DNA from: JADFRD01 sp964491015
GTDB taxonomy: Bacteria > Fidelibacterota > Marinisomatia > Marinisomatales > TCS55
Assembly: GCA_964491015.1 (NCBI GenBank)
Contig: CAZBEY010000027.1
Coordinates: forward strand, 1 to 24,659
Length of the DNA: 24,659 bases
Direction of reading: 5' to 3'
Shown piece by piece: positions 1 to 6,774 of the stretch; position 1 is the first letter of the stretch, and every line of letters starts with the position of its first letter. The translations under genes and the position numbers were made by a program. Below the pieces are notes generated by a model, which saw nothing but the letters and a program-made list of their open reading frames with translations, ran no database searches and was not told the DNA's origin.

Positions 1-158
1 ATAATGGAAAAGAATTTGAAGAAACAATAGCCGGTTTTGGCTGGGGGATGAAAATCAATCTTGGCTATTTACTCTTGCGATTAGACGCCGCTTGGGACAT
101 TAACGATATCGGATATTCCAAACCGCAATACTATCTTTCTTTGGGTACGGATTGGTAG
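1..158 (+). CDS. C-terminal end of an outer-membrane beta-barrel-like protein (partial)
   Basis: An open frame enters from the left edge (first full codon at position 3) and stops at TAG 156-158. The 51 visible residues alternate polar and hydrophobic positions, with many Gly and aromatic residues, and end in SLGTDW. A terminal aromatic residue after a strand-like segment is typical of beta-barrel proteins inserted by the BAM complex. Similar tails (LGY..LRLD.AW...YYLSLG) occur in surface-antigen or TolB-like barrel proteins of FCB bacteria, from memory. The family cannot be fixed because nearly the whole protein lies outside the window. A perfect hairpin follows 12 bases after the stop. Confidence 0.6.
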   Translation, partial: NGKEFEETIAGFGWGMKINLGYLLLRLDAAWDINDIGYSKPQYYLSLGTDW

Positions 159-169
159 TTTGTATGGAG

Positions 170-190
170 TGAAATGACTGTGTCATTTCA
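170..190 (+). terminator. Hairpin after the partial outer-membrane gene
   Basis: GAAATGAC (171-178) and GTCATTTC (182-189) are perfect inverted arms around a 3-base loop, and T170-A190 adds a ninth pair. It lies just after the stop at 158 and before radA, where a terminator would be expected. No T-run follows, so it may instead be an mRNA-stabilising hairpin. The rest of 191-317 is AT-rich and shows no clear promoter or ribosome binding site for radA. Confidence 0.45.
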
Positions 191-317
191 TGCATTAATA
201 CAATTAATGTAATCCAAATAATAGATGACGAGTGAATTGAAACAGGTGGTTTATAAATATATTTTCTCTATAAGCTTTGCACACATAACCGGTTACCAAT
301 AACTTATTCACCAAACT

Positions 318-1670
318 ATGGCACAATCTTCATCCAAAACAATCTTTCTTTGTAACGGCTGTGGGAATGAATACTCCAAATGGCACGGTCAATGTCCTGC
401 CTGTAATGAATGGGGGACTCTGAGTGAGTTCAATCCACCTAAATCCCGCCGAAAATCCAACGCACAGCCAGCAAAAGAAACCCGGAGATTAAACACCCTC
501 TTGGAAAAAGAGGATCGAAATCGAATTTCATCGCGATTAAAGGAAGTCGACCGGGTATTAGGCGGCGGATTTTTACCCGGATCCATGATTCTCCTCGGGG
601 GACAACCCGGTATTGGTAAATCCACATTGGCATTGCAAATTATCTCCGGACTACCGGAAGATGTTCTGTACGTTTCAGCAGAAGAAAGTGAACAACAATT
701 GGCTTTGCGGGCGGACAGGCTCAATGTGAAATCAGACCGGTTGCATATTTCAGGAGAAAATGAAATGATCAATATCCTGGAGCAAGTGTCTGTCCTTTTG
801 CCAAAATTTGTAGTCATTGATTCTATCCAGACAATTTACAATGGCGATCTGGATTCTTTACCCGGTTCTGTCAGTCAGTTAAGGGATTGCGGTCAACAAT
901 TACTAAATGCATGCAAACAGAAAGGGTTTTCTGTTATTGTCATTGGTCATGTAACGAAAGAAGGTATTATTGCCGGACCCAAAATGTTAGAGCACATGGT
1001 GGACACCGTCCTCTATCTTGAAGGAGATGATCGATACGATCACCGAATTCTCCGGTCAGCTAAAAATAGATTCGGAGCGACAAATGAGGTGGGGATTTTT
1101 CACATGACTTCATGGGGATTAGAAGAAGTGTCAAATCCATCTGCATTATTTCTGGCAGAGCGAACCTCTCATGCAGCGGGTACTGCTATATTTCCGTCAA
1201 TGGAAGGCAGCCGGCCTATTTTGGTCGAAGTGCAGGCATTAGTATCTAAAGCTAATTTTGGTACCCCCCAAAGAAATACAAACGGGATTGATGGTCGGAG
1301 ACTTTCCATGCTGCTGGCTGTCCTTGAAAAACGCCTTGGTTACACGATGGGGATGAATGATGTGTTTGTAAATCTGGTGGGTGGATTGAAAATTCAGGAC
1401 CCGGCAGCTGATTTATCCATTATATCTGCTATAGCCTCCAGCAGCGCGGAAATGATTGTTGCTGAAAACACCGTTTTAATTGGTGAAGTTGGCCTTACGG
1501 GTGAAGTGCGGTCAATTTCGCGGATCAACCAGCGATTGATAGAAGCTAATGCATTGGGTTTTTCCACTGCCATTATTCCACAAGGAAATATGAAAAATAA
1601 TAAAACTGTGGATGGTTTAAAAATTCATGGTGTCCAGACTGTGCAGGAAGTATTTAAATACATTTTTTGA
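318..1670 (+). CDS. radA: DNA repair protein RadA
   Basis: RadA (also called Sms) is a RecA-like ATPase that helps process recombination intermediates by driving branch migration. The 450 residues match the usual family length. In order: a C4 zinc finger (Cys 12, 15, 26, 29), a Walker A loop GGQPGIGKST at about 94-103, a Walker B strand VVIDS near 165-169, the RadA signature KNRFG at 249-253, and a C-terminal Lon-like domain (LVGGLKIQDPAADL onward). The ATG at 318 places the zinc finger correctly; no strong Shine-Dalgarno site precedes it. The stop TGA overlaps the TTG start of tgt in the string TTGA, so the two are probably translated from one message. Confidence 0.96.
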   Translation: MAQSSSKTIFLCNGCGNEYSKWHGQCPACNEWGTLSEFNPPKSRRKSNAQPAKETRRLNTLLEKEDRNRISSRLKEVDRVLGGGFLPGSMILLGGQPGIGKSTLALQIISGLPEDVLYVSAEESEQQLALRADRLNVKSDRLHISGENEMINILEQVSVLLPKFVVIDSIQTIYNGDLDSLPGSVSQLRDCGQQLLNACKQKGFSVIVIGHVTKEGIIAGPKMLEHMVDTVLYLEGDDRYDHRILRSAKNRFGATNEVGIFHMTSWGLEEVSNPSALFLAERTSHAAGTAIFPSMEGSRPILVEVQALVSKANFGTPQRNTNGIDGRRLSMLLAVLEKRLGYTMGMNDVFVNLVGGLKIQDPAADLSIISAIASSSAEMIVAENTVLIGEVGLTGEVRSISRINQRLIEANALGFSTAIIPQGNMKNNKTVDGLKIHGVQTVQEVFKYIF

Positions 1671-2806
1671 TTTTGCAGTTTAATATCCATCATAGGGACA
1701 AAAAAACGTCGGCACGAACCGGTGATCTCAAAACTGATCATGGAACGATTCCAACACCGGTCTTTATGCCCATTGGCACCAAAGCCAGCGTGAAAGCCAT
1801 TTCTCCTGATGAATTAACAGCTCTTGAATCCAAAATAATTTTAGGAAATACCTATCATTTATATTTAAAACCGGGGCATGAGTTAATCAGCAAAGCAGGT
1901 GGTCTTCGAAAATTCATGAACTGGCAAGGATCACTTCTGACCGACAGCGGCGGATTTCAGGTGTTTTCTCTGGCGAAATTAAATAAAATTAGTGATGATG
2001 GTGTAGAATTCCAATCCCATATCGATGGCAGCCGTCATTTCTTTACTCCTGAAAAATCAATGGAAATTCAACAGCACTTGGGTGCTGATATTATCATGGC
2101 ATTTGATCAATGTCCCCCAGGGAAATCTGATTACGAATCTGTGGAAACGGCGGTGGAAAGAACATCAAAATGGATTAACAATTGTAAAGTATATTTGAAA
2201 AATAATGACCGAATTCATGATTGGCAGCAGACCTTATTCCCAATCGTCCAGGGGAATGTTTATCCTGATTTGCGAAAACGAAGCTTGATGGAATTACTCC
2301 CTTATGCTGAATGCGGAATGGCCATTGGCGGATTGGCTGTGGGAGAAGAAAAAAGTGACATGTTTGAAATAATCGAACAAATGGATGATCTCATGCCTAA
2401 AGATCAACCCAGGTACTTAATGGGTGTGGGACGACCGACCGATTTGGTGAGAGCTGTAAAACGAGGGGTGGATATGTTTGATTGTGTCATGCCGACACGG
2501 AATGCTCGAAATGGCCAGCTTTTTACATCAAATGGGATTGTGAATATTACCAATTCAAAACATCGAGAAGAATTCATCCCTGTAGATGAAAATTGCTCCT
2601 GCGACCTTTGCCGAAATTATACGAGGGCATATATCAGACATTTAATGAACGTTAACGAGATTTTCGGGCATCGGTTAGCATCGCTCCACAACTTGACTTA
2701 TTACATGGATTTAATGAAAACCATACGGTGTGAAATTAAAGCTGGATCATTTGATGAATGGTCTCATAATTATCTTAAAACAATGATGGATAAAAAAGGA
2801 ATGTAA
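1667..2806 (+). CDS. tgt: Queuine/preQ1 tRNA-ribosyltransferase
   Basis: Tgt replaces G34 of tRNAs with GUN anticodons (Asn, Asp, His, Tyr) by the queuosine precursor preQ1. The 379 residues compare with about 375 in E. coli. Visible motifs: TDSGGFQVFSL with the conserved Asp93, the FDQCPPG and GGLAVGE loops, nucleophile Asp272 in MFDCVMPTRNARNG, and zinc ligands Cys310, Cys312, Cys315 and His341 in the family's C-x-C-x2-C-x25-H spacing. There is no ATG near the start; TTG 1667 overlaps the radA stop, and TTG 1673 is the alternative. The stop TAA overlaps the next ATG (TAATG), linking it to the Nudix gene. The split tRNA at the right edge carries U33-G34-U35, the recognition element of this enzyme. 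Confidence 0.96.
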   Translation: MILQFNIHHRDKKTSARTGDLKTDHGTIPTPVFMPIGTKASVKAISPDELTALESKIILGNTYHLYLKPGHELISKAGGLRKFMNWQGSLLTDSGGFQVFSLAKLNKISDDGVEFQSHIDGSRHFFTPEKSMEIQQHLGADIIMAFDQCPPGKSDYESVETAVERTSKWINNCKVYLKNNDRIHDWQQTLFPIVQGNVYPDLRKRSLMELLPYAECGMAIGGLAVGEEKSDMFEIIEQMDDLMPKDQPRYLMGVGRPTDLVRAVKRGVDMFDCVMPTRNARNGQLFTSNGIVNITNSKHREEFIPVDENCSCDLCRNYTRAYIRHLMNVNEIFGHRLASLHNLTYYMDLMKTIRCEIKAGSFDEWSHNYLKTMMDKKGM

Positions 2807-3279
2807 TGACAGACATTTTAGTCAGAGTAATAGATGCGTATGTTTTTCATAAAACGGAAAATGGTTTACGATTCTTAATCTTAAAGCGTTCAAAGACAAA
2901 ACTATATGAACATTTATGGCAGGGAGTTGCTGGGAAGATAGAGGCAGGAGAAACAGCTTCGCAGGCAGCCATCCGTGAATTGGATGAAGAGACAGGTTTA
3001 AGTCCAAAACACATGTTTATTGCTGATCACGTCAGCCAGTTTTATGAAGCCCATAGAGATCGCGTTAATCTTGTACCTGTCTTTGGAATTGAAGTAGATT
3101 CAGAAGAAGTAATATTGTCTGAAGAACATTGTGAATTTAAATGGGTTACGTTTAAGGAAGCAAAAAAACATTTAGTATGGCTAGGACAAAAACAAGGTAT
3201 TCAAGTGGTAAATGAAATGGTTTTAAATAATGATGACCGGATGCGGTGGTCAGAAATACCCTTAGACAGATCGCTGTGA
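2806..3279 (+). CDS. Nudix hydrolase
   Basis: A 157-residue Nudix-family pyrophosphohydrolase. The Nudix box G-x5-E-x7-REU-x-EE-x-GU is complete at about residues 43-65 (GKIEAGET then REL-D-EE-T-GL), so the Mg-binding glutamates are present and the protein should be active. The substrate is not readable from sequence; size and the LWQGVAGKIEAGET context resemble dihydroneopterin-triphosphate or (d)NTP diphosphatases such as NudB, but this is only a possibility. Its ATG shares one base with the tgt stop (TAATG), implying translational coupling. The TGA stop at 3277-3279 is followed by 56 bases before the peroxiredoxin gene. Confidence 0.88.
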   Translation: MTDILVRVIDAYVFHKTENGLRFLILKRSKTKLYEHLWQGVAGKIEAGETASQAAIRELDEETGLSPKHMFIADHVSQFYEAHRDRVNLVPVFGIEVDSEEVILSEEHCEFKWVTFKEAKKHLVWLGQKQGIQVVNEMVLNNDDRMRWSEIPLDRSL

Positions 3280-3311
3280 CAATGCTCGACGAGCCTCTTA
3301 ACCGTTTACCG

Positions 3312-3332
3312 TAATCGATTAAAAAAAGGAGA
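3312..3332 (+). promoter_or_regulatory. Palindrome and strong ribosome binding site before the peroxiredoxin gene
   Basis: The 10-base palindrome TAATCGATTA (3312-3321) lies next to an AAGGAGA Shine-Dalgarno site (3326-3332), which ends three bases before the ATG at 3336. A short GCTC-GAC-GAGC hairpin (3284-3294) lies further upstream. The ribosome binding site fixes the start of the gene upstream of the in-frame TGA. The palindrome could be an operator, but no regulator is identified. Confidence 0.5.
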
Positions 3333-3335
3333 AAA

Positions 3336-3791
3336 ATGTTAGACATAAGCACCAAAGCACCAAATTTTACATTACAGGATCAAGAGGGTAATAATGTTTC
3401 TCTGTCTGATTACAAAGGACAGAAAGTAATACTATGGTTTTTCCCAAAAGCCAACACACCTGGTTGAATAAATGAAGGAACGGGATTCCGGGATGAATTC
3501 CAAACATTTCGAGATAAAAATATCGCCATAATAGGTATGAGTGCTGATTCAATAAAAAGACAAAAGAATTTCAGTGAGAAATATCATTTTCAGTTTCCAC
3601 TACTGTCAGATGAAAGCAAAGAAACCCTAAAAGCATTTGAAGCTTGGGGGAAAAAGAAATTATACGGCAGGGAATATGACGGTATTTTCCGTTGCACTTA
3701 CATTATTGATGAAGATGGAATCATCATACATGCATTTAAAAAAGTATCTGTTAAAACCCATGCCCGTGATGTGCTCCAGGTATTAGACTGA
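3336..3791 (+). CDS. bcp: Bcp-type peroxiredoxin with selenocysteine (TGA) at the peroxidatic position
   Basis: A thiol peroxidase of the Bcp/PrxQ group that would reduce hydroperoxides in the cytoplasm. The frame runs from ATG 3336, after a strong Shine-Dalgarno site, to TGA 3789-3791. It is broken only by TGA 3465-3467 at codon 44. Read through, it gives 151 residues, the normal Bcp length (about 150). The TGA fills the C of the universal peroxiredoxin motif P-x3-T-x2-C (P37, T41, position 44), and the flanks FFPKANTPG and EGTGFRDEF are typical Bcp. The conserved Arg is present at R119 (GIFRCTYIID). The Bcp resolving-Cys position (+5) is Thr, leaving C120 as the only Cys. Both sides of the TGA keep intact coding sequence, which argues against an old pseudogene. 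A one-base sequencing error (TGC/TGT to TGA) remains possible. Confidence 0.85.
3465..3509 (+). promoter_or_regulatory. Candidate bacterial SECIS element directly after the UGA
   Basis: The bases after UGA 3465-3467 can fold into a stem-loop: outer pairs AAATG (3470-3474) with CATTT (3505-3509), then GGAA (3477-3480) with TTCC (3498-3501), then CGG (3481-3483) with CCG (3488-3490) closing a GATT loop. A simpler alternative pairs GGAA 3477-3480 with TTCC 3486-3489 around a CGGGA loop. Either way a G is among the first two loop bases, about 15-17 bases after the UGA, which fits bacterial SECIS elements recognised by SelB. The pairing was judged by eye and no folding energy was computed. Confidence 0.6.
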
Positions 3792-3805
3792 AATATTTAA
3801 TTATT

Positions 3806-3859
3806 TAAAACGTAAATAGATAAAGAAGCGCAATTTACGTTTTACATATTTACGTTTTA
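3806..3859. repeat. 12-base motif in three copies (one inverted, two direct)
   Basis: TAAAACGTAAAT (3806-3817) is followed by two copies of its exact reverse complement ATTTACGTTTTA (3833-3844 and 3848-3859). Copies one and two can form a 12-pair hairpin with a 15-base loop just after the peroxiredoxin stop, so it could end transcription of the radA-bcp run. The repeated arms could also be protein-binding sites for the next gene, which starts at 3941. Confidence 0.6.
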
Positions 3860-3940
3860 TGTTCAATACTGCTCTAAAACTTCTTTTCAGTCGAATCTGC
3901 CCTATTGCAAAGCTGGTGAATTAATGAGGATAGAAGTATA

Positions 3941-5938
3941 ATGAATCTTTCCTTTATCCGTTCCAGACGGCTGCGCTATTTGTTGGGGTTGACTGGTCTT
4001 TCCTGGGGCCTGTTTGTTTTTTTTCGAATTATATTTTATTTTGCCTTTTCATCGACTGTTGATGTAACCCAATCAGAAATCATTCGTGCATTTTGGATGG
4101 GTGTGCGATTCGACCTGCGCCTATCAATATTGTTTTCATTACCATTATTGATCTTGTCTATTGTTCCCCTTGTAAACATGGGTCGTTCATCACAAACACG
4201 TCTAATCGGGAAATGGATTTACGGTATATTGATTGGTGGAGCTATTCTTTTCTACACTGCGGATTTTGGACATTATGCATATCTGCAGCAGCGTGTGGAT
4301 ATTACCGCATTAAGTCTGTTGGAAAATCCTGTCATTTCATTCCAATTGGTTTGGGAAAGCTACCCGGTTGTTTTTATGATAATTATGCTGGGAATACTTT
4401 TGGCAACCTGGATAAAAATTCACAATATTATCATGGGAATGACAGTCGAAAAACAGTCAAAATATTTTGATACTTCTCATAAAATAACCGGTTTAATTTT
4501 AGGCGGATTGATCTATTTTTTCAGTATCTGGGGAACATTTGCCCAATATGCATTATTTTGGAGCGATGCCTTTTTCAGCCGGGACCCTTTTGTTTCTGGA
4601 TTGGCGTTAAATCCAATTTTGTATTTTTATGATACAACCACGTTCAGTGAAGCGGATTATAATGAAGAAAAAGTGCGGGAATATTATCCGCTGATTTCTG
4701 ACTGGTTAGGTGTGGATAATCCGGATGGTGAAAATTTAAATTTTCTAAGGCATATACGAGGGGATAAAACCGATGGACCACCGCCAAATATTATTATCAT
4801 TTTCATGGAGTCAGTGGGATTGAATCGAATGGGAATAATGGGAAATCCGTTGAATCCCACACCCTATTTAGACCGATTAGCCGGTAGTGGGTTATTTTTT
4901 AATAAATTTTATGTTCCGTGGGTCAGTACTTCGCGGTCGTTATTTACGATGTTTACCGGCATACCGGATGTGGCACGAATCAAGACATCTTCCCGAAATC
5001 CACTCATTCGGGATCAATACAGCATCATATCACAATTTGAAAATTACGATAAATATTTTCTCATGGGCGGAAGCGCCAGCTGGGCTAATATTCGCAGTTT
5101 ACTTACTTATAATTTAAAAGATCTGAAAATCTCCGAATTAGGAAATTATGAAAGGCAAAGAGTGGATGTTTGGGGTATTTCTGACTTGGACTTATTCCGA
5201 GAAGCAAATGGATTGTTTTCCAATCGAGATGATGAAAAGCCATTTTTTGCTGTTGTACAAACTGCCGGGAATCATAAACCGTACACTATTCCCGATGATA
5301 ACGATGGTTTTGAATATAAAGAGATGAATAATGATGAATTAAATAAAGCAGGTTTCAGTTCCGTTGAACAATATAATGCCATGCGTTTACTGGATCATAC
5401 AATAGGTCGGTTTATTAAAATGACGGAAAATTCGAATTATTATAATAATACGATTTTTGTCTTGTTCGGGGATCATGGAAATGCAGATCCGAAAGCAGAA
5501 CATATGGCACCGGATGATTATGCCCTTAGATTAAGGTCATATAACGTCCCCTTAATAATTTTTGCGCCCGGTTTAGACAATCAACCTCAAATGGTTGAAA
5601 CAGTATGCGGACTTGCAGATTTGATGCCGACCGTGGCCGGGTTGATCAGTATTGAATACGTCAATAAAACTTTGGGAAGGGACATATTAAAAAGTGAAAA
5701 TAATTTTGCCTTTATTGTAAATAAAAAGATTTCACCCGGAAGTTACGGTGTACTAAACAAAGATTTTTATATGAGAATATTTCGGAATGGATCAGGGATG
5801 GAATTTCATAATCTGAGAAGTAACAACCCGGCTGCAGATGTTCAAAATGGCTATCCAGAAGAAATCGACCTATTTAATAAAATGTCTAAAGGGATTTACG
5901 AAACAGCCAAGTATATGTTATATCACAATAAGAATTAA
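3941..5938 (+). CDS. LTA synthase-family membrane sulfatase-fold phosphotransferase
   Basis: A 665-residue protein with about five hydrophobic segments in residues 12-200 and a C-terminal alkaline-phosphatase/sulfatase-fold domain from about 280, expected in the periplasm. Visible metal or catalytic features: the MES motif (Glu290) after the strand NIIIIF, a likely nucleophile Thr330 in WVSTSRSLF, NHKPYTIP, and the FGDHGN metal-binding motif. This architecture matches LTA synthase, OpgB and related enzymes that move phosphoglycerol or similar head groups from lipids. In a Gram-negative host the product is unlikely to be lipoteichoic acid; decoration of a periplasmic glycan or surface polymer is a reasonable guess. 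GAGGA at 3926-3930 supports the ATG. The gene stands alone and converges with the minus-strand regulator, overlapping it by four bases. Confidence 0.85.
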   Translation: MNLSFIRSRRLRYLLGLTGLSWGLFVFFRIIFYFAFSSTVDVTQSEIIRAFWMGVRFDLRLSILFSLPLLILSIVPLVNMGRSSQTRLIGKWIYGILIGGAILFYTADFGHYAYLQQRVDITALSLLENPVISFQLVWESYPVVFMIIMLGILLATWIKIHNIIMGMTVEKQSKYFDTSHKITGLILGGLIYFFSIWGTFAQYALFWSDAFFSRDPFVSGLALNPILYFYDTTTFSEADYNEEKVREYYPLISDWLGVDNPDGENLNFLRHIRGDKTDGPPPNIIIIFMESVGLNRMGIMGNPLNPTPYLDRLAGSGLFFNKFYVPWVSTSRSLFTMFTGIPDVARIKTSSRNPLIRDQYSIISQFENYDKYFLMGGSASWANIRSLLTYNLKDLKISELGNYERQRVDVWGISDLDLFREANGLFSNRDDEKPFFAVVQTAGNHKPYTIPDDNDGFEYKEMNNDELNKAGFSSVEQYNAMRLLDHTIGRFIKMTENSNYYNNTIFVLFGDHGNADPKAEHMAPDDYALRLRSYNVPLIIFAPGLDNQPQMVETVCGLADLMPTVAGLISIEYVNKTLGRDILKSENNFAFIVNKKISPGSYGVLNKDFYMRIFRNGSGMEFHNLRSNNPAADVQNGYPEEIDLFNKMSKGIYETAKYMLYHNKN

Positions 5939-6651
5939 TCAGGAATCGATAACGTATTCATATAGGAATCAATTGGTTTTGCAACAATGTCCATCTGATC
6001 ATCTCCAATGTTCGCATACCAAACCATGCTAAGCATGACGTATTGACCGGTCTCACCGTGCTTCCAGCGCTGGATAGTACTAAACCGCGTTTCTTTAATC
6101 CCTTCTGATTTCTTTAAAATTCGCTGGTGTCGTTTTGTCCGATCAAATTCATCGGGGTGAATCAGATCTTCGCGATCATATTTATGTCCCACCAAATCAT
6201 TTTCATTATATCCCATGACCTTTTGCCAATTACCTTGAGCATCCGTAATAACACCGTCGGAGATGCGTCCTGAAATGAATAAGGTTTCTGCATTGAGCTT
6301 ATCAATGAGATCACCTTTCCCCTTTGACGATCGAAGGTTCTCCATGTTTTCTTTCAAGCGGGCAATTTGATTTTTGAGTATAACATTTTCATTGATGAGA
6401 TAATCGATGACTGTTTTGTGTTGTTTATTTGATTCTTCAACTGAAACAGGTACAGGAGTTGACAAAGGGTTGGAAACAGCTATCTCAGATTGATACTTTA
6501 AGATGTGTTTAGAAGGCATCGTCCCATTGGTGAGCCAAGTGCTGACCGCTTGCGGTGTTACGCCAAAATACTTAGCCACCTGATATTTATGGCGAAACCC
6601 CTGATTAGCCATAACATCCGATACAATTTTCTGTACTGTAGTCAAATTCAT
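5935..6651 (-). CDS. HTH-PAS transcriptional regulator
   Basis: The 238-residue protein (from the ATG at 6651) begins with a helix-turn-helix of the phage-CI/Cro type (VAKYFGVTPQAVSTWLTNGTMPSKHIL). A short coiled coil follows (LINENVILKNQIARLKENMENL), then a C-terminal PAS domain (GVITDAQGNWQKVMGYNENDLVGHKYDREDLIHPDE). It probably binds DNA as a dimer and senses a signal through PAS; the ligand is unknown. A TTG at 6696 would add 15 residues but lies inside inverted repeats that look like an operator, and homology begins around the ATG. It is divergent from the outer-membrane protein at 6775 and may control it as well as itself. Confidence 0.8.
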   Translation of the reverse strand: MNLTTVQKIVSDVMANQGFRHKYQVAKYFGVTPQAVSTWLTNGTMPSKHILKYQSEIAVSNPLSTPVPVSVEESNKQHKTVIDYLINENVILKNQIARLKENMENLRSSKGKGDLIDKLNAETLFISGRISDGVITDAQGNWQKVMGYNENDLVGHKYDREDLIHPDEFDRTKRHQRILKKSEGIKETRFSTIQRWKHGETGQYVMLSMVWYANIGDDQMDIVAKPIDSYMNTLSIPD

Positions 6652-6659
6652 AAATAATT

Positions 6660-6712
6660 CTTGAATAAATTTAATATATTCTGTAATTTTATTCAAGTAG
6701 AATGAATTACAG
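6660..6712. promoter_or_regulatory. Overlapping inverted repeats in the divergent intergenic region
   Basis: Two inverted repeats interlock. CTTGAATAAA (6660-6669) pairs with TTTATTCAAG (6688-6697), a perfect 10-base arm. CTGTAATT (6681-6688) pairs with AATTACAG (6705-6712), with an inner ATTC/GAAT pair. They lie just upstream of the HTH-PAS gene start and before the gene at 6775. The likely role is an operator for the adjacent HTH protein; that is inference from position. Confidence 0.55.
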
Positions 6713-6774
6713 AATTGAATTTTCTTTGAGCGAGGAGTATTATAGTAGTTATTCGGGACATATGAGAAACGGCC

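Noticed and set aside
3537..3791. A separate 84-residue gene starting at ATG 3537 within the peroxiredoxin
   Set aside because: It is the C-terminal part of the Bcp frame; the true start is ATG 3336 with a strong ribosome site, and the TGA between is best read as Sec.
6652..6696. TTG start adding 15 residues to the HTH-PAS regulator
   Set aside because: It lies in operator-like inverted repeats, and HTH homology starts at the ATG 6651.
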